Positions 8,150 to 19,000 of a stretch of DNA of 64,000 nt are shown here, piece by piece. Within the stretch, counting starts at the first letter, position 1, and the number at the start of each line of letters is the position of its first letter. The translations under genes were made by a program, and so were the position numbers. The notes below the pieces were generated by a model. The model saw only the letters and a program-made list of their open reading frames with translations, had not been told where the DNA came from and made no database searches. This DNA is from Pseudomonas sp. Teo4 (GTDB lineage: Bacteria > Pseudomonadota > Gammaproteobacteria > Pseudomonadales > Pseudomonadaceae): NCBI RefSeq assembly GCF_034387475.1, contig NZ_JAXCIL010000001.1, positions 1,984,001 through 2,048,000 of the forward strand, in the 5' to 3' direction.

Positions 8150-8611
8150 TCAGCGGTCGTTCTTGGAGGACGAGCCAACCGCGTTGCTCAAGCCCTTGCT
8201 GTTGTGATCGCCCGGAGTGGTGCGCGACACAGCGGTCGACTTGGCCAGGCCACGGGTATCCTTGGAGTGGGCAACGCCGGACGTGGCGGTGCCATGCCCA
8301 CGGTCGTTATTGCGGGTGCTGCCGTAGTGATTTCCGCTTACGCCATGGTCGCGACTGGCCTTGCCCGCATGGTCACCGGACAAACCCTTGCCGTTGCCAT
8401 TGCCGCTGCCACCCGAACCGGCACCGTGGCCACCGCCGTTGCCACCGCCGCCACCGTGGCCACCACCACCGCCATGACCGCCACCACCGCCACCGCCACC
8501 GCCACCACCTTTGGCGTAGGCCGAACCAATCGGTGAAACATCAGCCGGTAACAACGCCGCACTCCCAAGTGCAAAGGCACAGGCAAACACGGCTACCAAG
8601 GTTTTTTTCAT
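8150..8611 (-). CDS. Glycine/histidine-rich exported protein
   Basis: A 153-residue protein with a clear Sec signal peptide (MKKTLVAVFACAFALGSAAL, likely cut after AYA near residue 33), then a run of eleven Gly and Gly-His repeats, then a Ser/Asn/His/Asp-rich polar tail. A GGAGGC ribosome site precedes the ATG. No catalytic domain is visible and the low-complexity part is expected to be disordered. I recognise the type as an uncharacterised Pseudomonas periplasmic or secreted protein. The Gly/His richness could mean metal binding, which is only inference. Confidence 0.7.
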   Translation of the reverse strand: MKKTLVAVFACAFALGSAALLPADVSPIGSAYAKGGGGGGGGGGGHGGGGGHGGGGGNGGGHGAGSGGSGNGNGKGLSGDHAGKASRDHGVSGNHYGSTRNNDRGHGTATSGVAHSKDTRGLAKSTAVSRTTPGDHNSKGLSNAVGSSSKNDR

Positions 8612-8784
8612 TATGTGTACGCCTCCAAAGGCGAGGTGGGATCGCCTTCAGACTCGCGAACAATGATTTAGTTTTCCGCCAGCCGACGAAATGCAGCGCG
8701 CCAAACACAGCCGCACTGACTTTCGACCAGACCGCGTGTTGGCTAAGCTGTCGCAGACCCTTCCGTGCTCAAGGAAAAGCCGAG

Positions 8785-9210
8785 ATGCTCAAACAGAAAA
8801 CCCTGTTATCGACCGCCCTCAGCCTGCTGCTGATTGGTGCAAGCCCCGCACTGCTCGCCGACCCAGGCAAAGGCCATGACAAAGGGGGCCAACATGGCAA
8901 TTCGGGGCATCAGGGCGGCAGCAATGACTGGCACGGTGGCCCTTCAATCGATGTCGGCGGCGTGCGCATCATTCTCGACGACAACCGCAAATACTGGAGC
9001 GCTGGCACCGCACTGCCACCGGGCATCCAGAAGAACCTGGCACGCGGTAAACCCTTGCCGCCAGGCATTGCCAAGAAACTCGATGGCCGTCTGCTGGGCC
9101 GCCTACCCCACTACGACGGCTATGAATGGCAACAGGCGGGCACCGACCTGCTGCTGGTGACCTTGGCCACGGGGGTGATCTACGAAGTGCTGCACAACGT
9201 GCTGGACTGA
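8785..9210 (+). CDS. CigR/RcnB-like small exported protein
   Basis: A 141-residue protein with a signal peptide (LLSTALSLLLIGASPALLA), a Gly/His-rich linker, a middle segment with two copies of an LPPGI(Q/A)KxL motif, and a hydrophobic C-terminal stretch DLLLVTLATGVIYEVL. The LPPGI repeats are the signature of the RcnB/CigR (anti-virulence regulator) family. AAGGA lies 9 bases before the ATG. RcnB is a periplasmic nickel/cobalt protein and CigR a membrane anti-virulence factor in Salmonella; the role in Pseudomonas is not known. It diverges from the Gly/His-rich exported protein gene. Confidence 0.7.
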   Translation: MLKQKTLLSTALSLLLIGASPALLADPGKGHDKGGQHGNSGHQGGSNDWHGGPSIDVGGVRIILDDNRKYWSAGTALPPGIQKNLARGKPLPPGIAKKLDGRLLGRLPHYDGYEWQQAGTDLLLVTLATGVIYEVLHNVLD

Positions 9211-9224
9211 CGCGCAAACGCAAA

Positions 9225-9261
9225 AAGCGCAGTGCATTTCATCGGAGAATGCACTGCGCTT
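9225..9261 (-). terminator. Intrinsic terminator of the DUF2628 gene
   Basis: A perfect 14-bp stem (9225-9238 with 9248-9261) and a 9-base loop. On the minus strand it is followed by TTTTTG, so it ends transcription of the DUF2628 gene. It also lies just after the stop of the convergent CigR-like gene and may act in both directions. Confidence 0.8.
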
Positions 9262-9283
9262 GGGCTTGCTCAGGGCGTGCCTG

Positions 9284-9709
9284 TTACCAGCGCATCCCTT
9301 TGAACGGGTTCCAACCTTGTTCGCCCTTGCGCTCTTTCAGGTAGTAGGCGTAGTTGGTCGATAGGGCATAAAGCAAGTTAACCACCATACCGAAGCCGGC
9401 ATCGACCGGCTTTGGCGTTTCCATACCGGCCAGGCCGAACAGAATATCGACCACCATGGACGCCAGAATAATGATACCCAACAACGCCAGGTTCTTTTTC
9501 CACAGCCCCAGTACGAACAGATAAATAGGGCCGAAGAAGAACGCAATGAAGTTGCCATTGACCAAAATCTTCTTCTTGAATGGCAACTGCTTCAACGCTT
9601 CTTTGTAAGTCGGTGCATTGGGTGCGCCGTGCGCATCAAAGAACGCAAAGCGTTCCTGCCATTTAGCACTGTAGGTGGCGACGTCTTGGGTTTGTTCTGT
9701 AACGCTCAT
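9284..9709 (-). CDS. DUF2628 domain-containing membrane protein
   Basis: A 141-residue protein with a polar N-terminus (about 45 residues, including YSAKWQERFAFFDAHGAP and TYKEALK), then hydrophobic segments NGNFIAFFFGPIYLFVLGLW and LALLGIIILASMVVDILF, and a short basic end. The FFFGPIYL motif is typical of DUF2628. AAGGAG lies 6 bases before the ATG. Function is unknown. It is monocistronic, with its own terminator, and divergent from the giant surface-protein gene. Confidence 0.78.
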   Translation of the reverse strand: MSVTEQTQDVATYSAKWQERFAFFDAHGAPNAPTYKEALKQLPFKKKILVNGNFIAFFFGPIYLFVLGLWKKNLALLGIIILASMVVDILFGLAGMETPKPVDAGFGMVVNLLYALSTNYAYYLKERKGEQGWNPFKGMRW

Positions 9710-10089
9710 GAATAGCTCCTTGTAGCCTTTGCAGGCCGAGGCTTATAAAGTCTTCCCTGTATGCTGGATAATGCCTAAACGCCATTACTCAGCGAAACTT
9801 GCCAGATCAAAAACGTGAACAGCATCACATACTTACAGCAAGTTTAAATAAGGCCACACCAGTGACTATCGACCACTGTGCGTGCGCGCGGCGCGCATTC
9901 TGACATCGGTTTCAACTCGACACAATATTTAATATGAACTAATGACCCCGACGCTTGCATATCCTACTTATTAGCTACAACTTTTGTCCCGGCGCCAGCT
10001 CACCGTCGCACCCACCCTTCACCGACAAAAAACCGTCTACGCTTGCTCTAGCCTTGAATCTGGCGTTGAAATCCTGAGCAGGTATCGAA
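9710..10089. promoter_or_regulatory. Long AT-richer intergenic region upstream of the giant surface protein
   Basis: These 380 bases separate the DUF2628 gene from the divergent 10.5-kb gene. The sequence is clearly more AT-rich than its surroundings, especially 9820-9850 and 9920-9985, as expected of a large regulated promoter region. I see no ORF with a ribosome site and no promoter I would assign. Binding sites for biofilm regulators could lie here but were not identified. Confidence 0.4.
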
Positions 10090-13000
10090 ATGGACAGCAA
10101 TCACAAGGCCGGCTTGGCCAACCTCTTCCGCCCGCGGTCCCATGCGCTTGCCCTGGAGCAACGCATTCTGTTCGACGGTGCAGCCGCGGTGGCTGTAGAT
10201 CAACAACACAGTGATACCAGCAGCGGCGAGGCCAAGGACAGCAGCCACCCCGCGCCCACCGCCAGCGAGGCCCGCACAGCAGCGCCCACCGGTGCATCAC
10301 GCAACCTGGTGGTGGTCGATGCCCGCGTGGAAAACCGCGACCAGCTGCTGGCCAACCTGCCGGTGGGCACCACCGCGCTGGTGGTGGATGCCGGCCAGGA
10401 CGCCATCGCCGCCATCAGCAATGCCCTGGCGCACCTGGGCAAGGTGGACTCGATCCAGGTGTTTTCCCACGGCGCCTCCGGCCAGTTCACCCTGGGCAAC
10501 CAGGTGTTCACGGCGCAGACGGTCGACCAGTTGGGTGACCGCCTGAGTGCCTGGCAAGGCGAACTCAATGCTGGCGCGGACATTCAGCTGTATGGCTGCG
10601 ATGTCGGCGCAGGCACTGCTGGCCAGGCCCTGGTCAATGAACTGGCCCGCTACACCGGTGCCGACGTCGGCGCATCGAGCAATGCCACCGGCAGCACGCT
10701 GGCCGGGGGCGACTGGCGTCTGGAGGTGAGCAGCGGCGAAGTGGACAAGTCCATCGCCCTGGCCGCTTCGACCCTGGACCGCTTCCAGGGCCTGCTGGCC
10801 AATGCCAGCCCCACCGCCAGCCTGAGCAGTGGTGGCGCAACGGTGCCGATCGGTGAGCAGTTCAACTTCACCGTCAGCTTCACCAACCCTTCGACTCAGG
10901 AAGGCTACGCCCCCTACATCGACCTGTTCATGCCAGCCACCGGGCGGGACGGCAACGATGGCGCCTTATTCGTCTCTGCCACCTACCTCGGGCAGGCAGT
11001 GAACGCTGTGGTGCTCACCTTCGATGCCAGCGGCAATGCCACCCACCCCTTCGCCAAGGATGCCAGCGGCAAAGCCCTGGTGATCAACGCCACCAGTGTC
11101 GGCATGAAGCCCGGCGACCAGATGGTGGTGCTGCAGCTGCCTTATGCCAGTGTCACCAGCGGCCAACCGAGCATCGACATCCAGATCAGCGCACGCCTGA
11201 GCAACCTGGCCGACACCACCTACTCCGATGGTGCACCCAACCTCACCATCAACACCCGCGCCGGTTTCGAGTACGGCAACGACTCGCTGAACAACCCGGC
11301 GCAAGACCCGAGCCTGGTCGAATCGGCGCTGCACAGTTTCATCGTCACACCGACGCTGTTGAAGGTCACGCAAACGGTCAACATGCCCGAAGGCGAGACA
11401 GTCACCGGCCCGAACTACACCCGCACCCAGACCGTCACCGTGACCCCGGCCCCCGGGCAGACGCTGACCAATGTGACGGTCACCCAGACCGTGCCCGACC
11501 AAGTGCATGTCAGCGCCATCACCCCAGGCGCCGGGGGCACCCTGACCTCGGTGACCCTGCACGATGGCACGGTGCTGACCAACCCGGCCGCCATCGCTGC
11601 GGCACTGGCCAACCCGGATGCCTTCATCAGCAGCTACAGTATCCATTACGACACCCTCAGCGCCGCCAGCAATACCCAGGTCAGCTTCTACGTACCCGAG
11701 ATCGACGCCAATGGCCGGCCAGTGATCGACCCGGCCACCGGCAACCCGGTCACCATCAGTTTCGGCACCGCCACCGTGACCGGCGACTGGAACCCGCTGG
11801 ACCCACGCGATCGCCCGACCGACCCGGATGGCTACCCGTTCAGCGAAACCGGCAACGGCCAGGGCATCACCTTCGTGGCCAAGTCCATCACCCTGCTCAA
11901 ACAGGTGAACCTGCAAAACGACGTGGGCACCCCTGGGCTGACGCCCGGCGACACCCTGCGCTACATCATGGACGTGGCGATTTCCGACTTCTTCGCCTTC
12001 GGCGAGAACATCCTCGAGCAAGGGCGCTTCACCGTCACCGACCTGCTCAGCGATGGCCAGACGTTCAGCCTGGGCAACCCGCCGACCATGGTCATCCAGG
12101 CCAATGGCGTGTCCCAGAGCATTGCCTTGATCTACACCCAAACGGCCAACGCCGACGGCAGCACCACGCTGGTGTTTGACATCGCCGAGTCCATCCGCCG
12201 GGCCACTTCAGGCGCTGGCGTCTCGGCCTTGTTCGGCGACCTGTACGGCAACGACACGCAACAAAACGGCGCCACCCGTTTGAGCATCGTCTACGACGCG
12301 GTGATCGACACCACCTATACCACCGACCATCCGCCCCACGACCAGCTCAACGAAGGCGACAGCATCGGCAACAATGCCACGGTGGCCGCCACCGTGTTGC
12401 GGGATCCTCTCAACCTCGGCAGCCAGCAAACCGACGGTTCGAGTACCACCAGCACCATCGACACGTCCAACGTCGACATCGAGCTGACCCGGGTCAATGG
12501 AACCAACCCGCCCGCCAATGGCGAGCTGCGCCCCGGCGATGTGGTGACGTTCACCATTTCCTACGACCTGCTGGTCGCCGACTACGAGAACTTCACCCTC
12601 ACCGCCTACCTGCCACTGCCGCTGCTCAATGCCAGTGGCATTACCTGGAGCAACGGCACAGGCATCGGCCAATGGAGCCTGGGCAGTGGCAACACCATTG
12701 GCGATGTGCCCGACAGCGTCACCACCGGGCCCGGCAACTCCATCGTGTTCAACTTCGGCAACTTCGTCTCCAATGGCCTCAATGGCGGCACCGTGCAAGT
12801 GCAGTTCACCATGGTGGTGGGTGACCAGCCGTTCGCCGACCAGCGCGCACTTGACGTGTTGGCGCAGTCGAGCCAGACCACCACGGTGGACAAGACCGTG
12901 CTCACCTCTTCGGACGTGGCGGTGATCGAGTCGGTCGCAGAGCCTGTGCTGGACATCAAGCACGGCGTGGTATCGAGCAGCAACGGCACGGTCACCGGCA

Positions 13001-16000
13001 CCACCGGCACCTGGACCGCGCCGGGCACCAGCGGCAGACCGTTCAGCGGCAGCGTCACCAGCCTTGCGGCGGTGGACGGCAATGTCAGCGGCATCGACGG
13101 CGCCGACCGCCTGCGCCTGGCCACGGCGCTGAAGAACAGCGGCGGCGGCGGCGCCTACGACGTCAGCACCAGCATCACCCTGCCCGCCGGCCTGTCCTTC
13201 GCCGGCGGCAGCCTGACAGCGGCCAACCTGCAGATCTACCGCGGTGACGGCACCCTGCTGGTACGGGGCACCGACTACAGCGTCAGCGGCAACACCATCA
13301 CCTTCCTCGACGCCAATGGCCAGGCCACCTTGCTGGCCGGCCGCAGCGGCACGGCCAACGACCTGTCCGGTGCCAACGTGGTGGTGATCACCTATGACGT
13401 CACGGTAAGCAATTCCATCCTGGCCTCCCGCACCTTGCAAAGCAGCGCAGCGCTGACCCACTACGCCAGCGTCAACGGTGGCCAGGACTTCACCCCCACC
13501 GACCTGGTGGAAACCGCCAACCAGCAAATTGCCGCCCCCACCATCACCAAGACCTACAAAAACGGCAGCCTGAGCAACGACGATTCCAGTGCCGCGCACA
13601 CCAGCGGCAGCAACCTGGTGATCGGCGAAAGCATGACTTACGACATCGTGGTCACCCTGCCCGAAGGCTCCACCGCCAGCTTGCGCATCAACGACCTGAT
13701 TCCCCCAGGCCTGCGCCTGGACCCACGGTTCAACGGCAACCTGGGTTACCAGATCATCACCACCACCGCAGGCAGCGCGGCGTTGGCGGCGAACTTCAAC
13801 GGCAGCCTCAGCGTCAACCCACTCACACCCAACGGGGCCGACGGCGCCGACCTGATGCTGGTGTTCAGCAGCGCCGGGGCCACGGCCGACAACGTCGTCG
13901 GCAACAACAGCTTCGTGATTCGCCTGGTTCTGGTGGCCAGCAACGTCACCGGCAACCAGCAAGGCACCACGCTCAACAATGGCGCACAGCTGGTCTACAG
14001 CGACCCGGACGGCAATACCCCCAATGGCGCCACGGCGCTGGACCGCACCGTCAACAGCGGCCAGCAGCCCAGCGTGACCATCGTCGAACCGACGCTCACG
14101 GTGACCCAGCAGATCACCTCGACCCCGGTGTTCGGCGGCTATGAAGATGGCGACGTGGTCGACTTCGAGATCGTCATCAGCAATACCTCGGGTACCGATG
14201 CATTCGACATCAGCCTGCTCGACGGCCTGCCCACCGAACTGAGCAACATAACACTCCGGAATGTGATCAACAGCGGTGGTGCAAGCTCGAACGGTACTGC
14301 GGACTTCACCATCCAGAACGGCCAACTGACCAGCATCAGCGGGGCCAACATCGACATCGCCAACGGTGGCAGCATCGTCCTGCAGCTCAGAGGCACCGTG
14401 AATGCGAGTGCAGCCGGTGAAGCGGCGTTCCCCAATGCCGTGGATGTGCGCTGGACCAGCCTCAACGGCAGCAACAGCACGGTCGATACAACCAATGGCG
14501 AGCGCAGTGGCGCCGACGGCGTGCTCAACAGTGGCGTTTTGAATGACTATCGCGTCACATCGCTGCTGGTGTTCCCGGTCAGCAATGGCGTGCGTATCTC
14601 TCGGGTCGGTGGCGTTGCCGACACCGCACCGGCCACCAACAGCAGTGGCGGCACCGACACCAGTGGCGTCAGCGAAAACGTGGTGATCGGCGAAATCGTG
14701 CGTTATCGCGTCGCGGTGCTGGTGCCCACCGGCGACAACCCCGACTACCAGATTCGCATCGAGCTTGCCGCAGGCCTGGAGTTCATTCCCGCCAGCCTCA
14801 ATAAAATTCTCATCGCCTTCGTCTCCAACACCGCCTCGGGGCTGACCACCGATGCGAGCAACCTGATCAGCAGCGGCACCTTGAGCATGCAGGGCAACGA
14901 GTTGAGCGACGTGGCCCTGGGCATTCGACCGGACCTGTCCGGGGCGGTGCCAACCGGGGTCTTCGACATCAACAACGGGCGCCTGGTGATCACCACCAAC
15001 GCCGACGGTAGCCAGACCGTGACGTTCAGCCTCGGCAACGTGACCAACAACGAAATCAACGACCCCGACATCGAAGGCGTGGTGCTGGAGTTCAACGTAC
15101 GGGTCAGCAACGTTGCCAGCAATCAGGCCGGTACCAACCTGGGGGTTTCCGCCCACGAGCATGTCGGTATCAATGGCGGCGTGGACCGTGGCAAGAGCGA
15201 CACGCTGTTCGAGCGCGTGGTCGAGCCGAACTTCACCAAGCCGGACAAAACCGTCATCGACGTGACACCAGGCGCCGGAACAACCAACGCCACGGTATCG
15301 GTGAGCTTCACGCAGAATGGCGACATACCAGCCTACAACACCCACCTGACCGACCAGTTTCCCAATGGCAGCAACTATCAGATACAAAGCATCCTGCTCA
15401 ACGGCACGGCGCTGAACCTGAACAGCTTGCCTGCCGGCGTCACGTTTACCCACGGCACGTCGATTACTGTCGACTTCGCCCGGCTGGCCCCCACCGACAA
15501 GGTGCAGGTGATCTACACCGTCACCGTGCCCAATGTCACCATCGCCGACAATGCCGCCAGCTCCGCCGTGCTGACCTGGACCAGCCTGCCCACCAACTTC
15601 GAAACCAACGGCTGGGGCGGTTCGGTGCCCGGCAGCGCTGGTGCAGCCACGGGTGAGCGCACGGGCCAGGATGGTGCCAGTGGCTTGAATAACTACATCC
15701 TCAGCGACGGCGCTGGCATGGGGGTGATCCAGGGCACACTGTGGGATGACACCAAATCGGCCAACAGCAGCATCACACCCGACGGCCCCGGGCTGAATGG
15801 CATCGCGGTCAACCTCACCTGGGCAGGCGCCGATGGCCTGTTCGGCACGGCCGATGACAGGACGTTCAGCACCGTGACCGCCAGCGGCGGCCAGTATCAG
15901 TTCGCCCTGCTGCCCTCGGGCAGCTACCTGGTCGTGGTGGCCCAGGACCACCAGGTCGCCGCCAACAATCGCTTCCACATTCGCATCGATACCGACACCG

Positions 16001-19000
16001 GCACCACGTCCGCCGGCCTTGGCAGTATCAACCTGTCCCTGGGCGAAGGCTCCACGGGAACGGCCAACGCCGGCTACGTGCATCTGAACGAGGCACCGGT
16101 CAATACCGTTGCCAACCAGCAAGGCCAGGAAGATACCGTGCTGCACATCACCGGCCTGGGCGTCAGCGATGTGGACGTCAACGCCGGCAACGCCAATGGC
16201 GTCATGAGCATTACCCTGACGGTGGTGCATGGCGTGATCTGGCAAACCGCTACGGCCCCTGGCGCCAACGCCACGCCACCGGCCGGTGCTGGCCGCAGCC
16301 TGGTGCTCACCGGCACGCTGCAGCAACTCAATGCCCTGCTCGGCCAGCTGTATTACAAGGGCGACCAGGACTTCAACACCGCCAAACAGCCAGAAACCCT
16401 GACCATGGTCACCAACGACCAGGGCAACTTCGGCGACAAGCCCGTCAACGGCGATGGCATTCCGGGGCAGAACCCCAGCGATGCGCTGACCGACACCGAT
16501 GTCATGAACATCGTCCTCACCCCGGTCAACGATGCCCCGGTCGCCCACAACGACCAGGCCATCGCGGTTGAAGCGGGTGGCTTCAACAATGCCGACCCCG
16601 GCGTGAACCCCACGGGCAATGTGCTGAGCAACGATGTGGATGTGGACATCGCGACCAACGACGATGTGCTCACCGTCACCCGAGTCGCCAGCAGCGTCAG
16701 CCCGGGTGGCGTCACGGTTCTCGCCAATGGCGTCACCGTCGTGCAGGGCACGTACGGCACCTTGTTCATCACTGCCACCGGCGGCTTCCGCTACGTGGTC
16801 GACAACGACAACCCGGCCGTCCAGGCGCTGCGTACCGCAGGCAATTTCGTCAGTGATGTGTTCGTGTACAACATCGTCGACAGCGGCGGCCTGACCAGCA
16901 GTGCGCAGTTGCTGGTCAATACCCACGGTGCCAACGACACGCCCGTGGCCAGGGGTGACACCGGTACCGCCATCGAGGCCGGTGGCACCAACAACGGCAC
17001 ACCCGGGCGGGATGCCACCGGCAATGTGCTGACCAACGATACCGACGTGGACTCGGTGGCGCTGGGCGAAACCAAGCAGGTCAACTCGGTGCGTTACGAC
17101 GGGCCCGGCGGCGGCAGAATTCTCCCGGTCGCCAGCGGCCAGGCGGCCAACGTGCAGGCTGCATACGGCGCACTCACCATCAATGCCGATGGCAGTTACC
17201 GCTATGTGGTCAACAACAGTAACGCCGCCGTTCAGGCGCTTTCCCCGGGCGACACCCTGGTCGAGCAGTTCACCTACCAGATGAACGATGCCGGTGGCCT
17301 GAACTCGGTGACTGTGCTGGTCATCACCATCCAGGGCGCCAACGATGCACCGGTTGCCGTGGACGATCGCGGCAGCGCCACCGCTGGCGCCAGTGACGGC
17401 AGCCCGGCCCCGGTCAACGCTACGGGCAATGTCATCACCGGCAACGGCGGCATAGGTGCTGACACCGACGTCGATAATGCCGACCACCCCACCGCCACCC
17501 AGCTGAAAGTCGACGGTGTACGCAGCGGCCTGGAGGCCAGCGGTGGCACGCTCAGCCCGGTGACCAGTGGCGTGCCGGCCTCCATCGTCGGTACCGTCGC
17601 CCGCCTGGCCGACAATCGCCTGATCAGTGGCAACTTTGGCCAGCTGACCCTCAACGCCGACGGCACCTACACCTTCGTGGTCAACAGCGCCGACCCGGCC
17701 ATCCGTGCGCTGAGCGCCGGGCAAAGCCTGAACGTGATCTTCACCTACCGAGTCCACGACAGCGGCGGGCTCAGCGACCAGGCCCAGCTGGTGATCACCG
17801 TCACCGGGGTCAATGACCCACCCGTGGTCAACCCGGTGACCGTCGATGCCATCGAGGCAGGCGGCCTGAACAATGCCGTGCCGGGCCTGAACCCCAGTGG
17901 CAGCATCCGTTCGGCCTACAGCGACCCGGATGGCGATACCCTGACCATCACTGGCGTGATCAGCCCGGGCGGAACCGCCGGCACCGTCGGCCAGAGCCTG
18001 GCAGGCAACTACGGCAGCCTGGTGCTCGACGCCCAGGGTAACTATCGCTATGTGGTCAACAACAGCAACAGCGCGGTACAGGCGTTGCGCACCGACGCCG
18101 ACCGGCTTACCGAGGTGTTCCAGTACAGCGTCAGCGATGGCAACGGCAAGACTGTCACCACCAGCTTCACCGTGGTCATCCACGGCCGCAACGACACCCC
18201 CATCGCAGTCAGTGACAGTGCCACTGCGATCGAGGCCGGCGGCGCCAACAATGGCACGCCCGGCCAGGCCGGCAGCGGCAATGCACTGACCAACGACCGC
18301 GACGTCGACGCCGGCGACAGCAAGAGCGTCGATGGCATCTACCTGGGCACCCTCGCCGCCGGCGGCACCTTCATCCAGGTCAATGCAGGCGCCACCGTGG
18401 TTGCGGGCACCTACGGCACCCTGCGCATCACGGCCAACGGCAACTATGTCTATACCGTCAACGACAGCCTGGCGGCCGTACAGGCACTCAAGGCCGGCGA
18501 GCGCCTGAGCGAAACCTTCAGCTACCGCATGCACGACACAGCGGGCGCCAGCTCCCAGGCGCAGATCCTGATCACCATCGAGGGCCGCTACGACACCCCG
18601 GTGGCACACGACGATTTCGCCTATGCCGTGGCCGTGGACGACGACGGCAACGGCGGGCGCAACCCCACCGGTAACGTGCTGACCAACGACACCGACGTGG
18701 ATGCCAATGACACCAAGACAGTCACCGCCGTGGGCGTGGGCGCCGAAAGCAGCAACCCGCTTTTGGACCCGGTCACCGGCAGCAGGACCGTCACCACCAA
18801 CTACGGCACCTTGACCCTCAATGCCGATGGCAGCTACCGCTTCGTGGTCAACTCCAACGACCCCGACATCATTGCCCTGGGGCCGTTGGGCTTCGTCATC
18901 CAGCGCTACACCTACCAGGTCACCGACGGCGGTGGGTTGAACGACACCGCCACCCTGACCATCTTCATTCGCGGCGAAAACCAGCCACCGGTCGCCGGCC

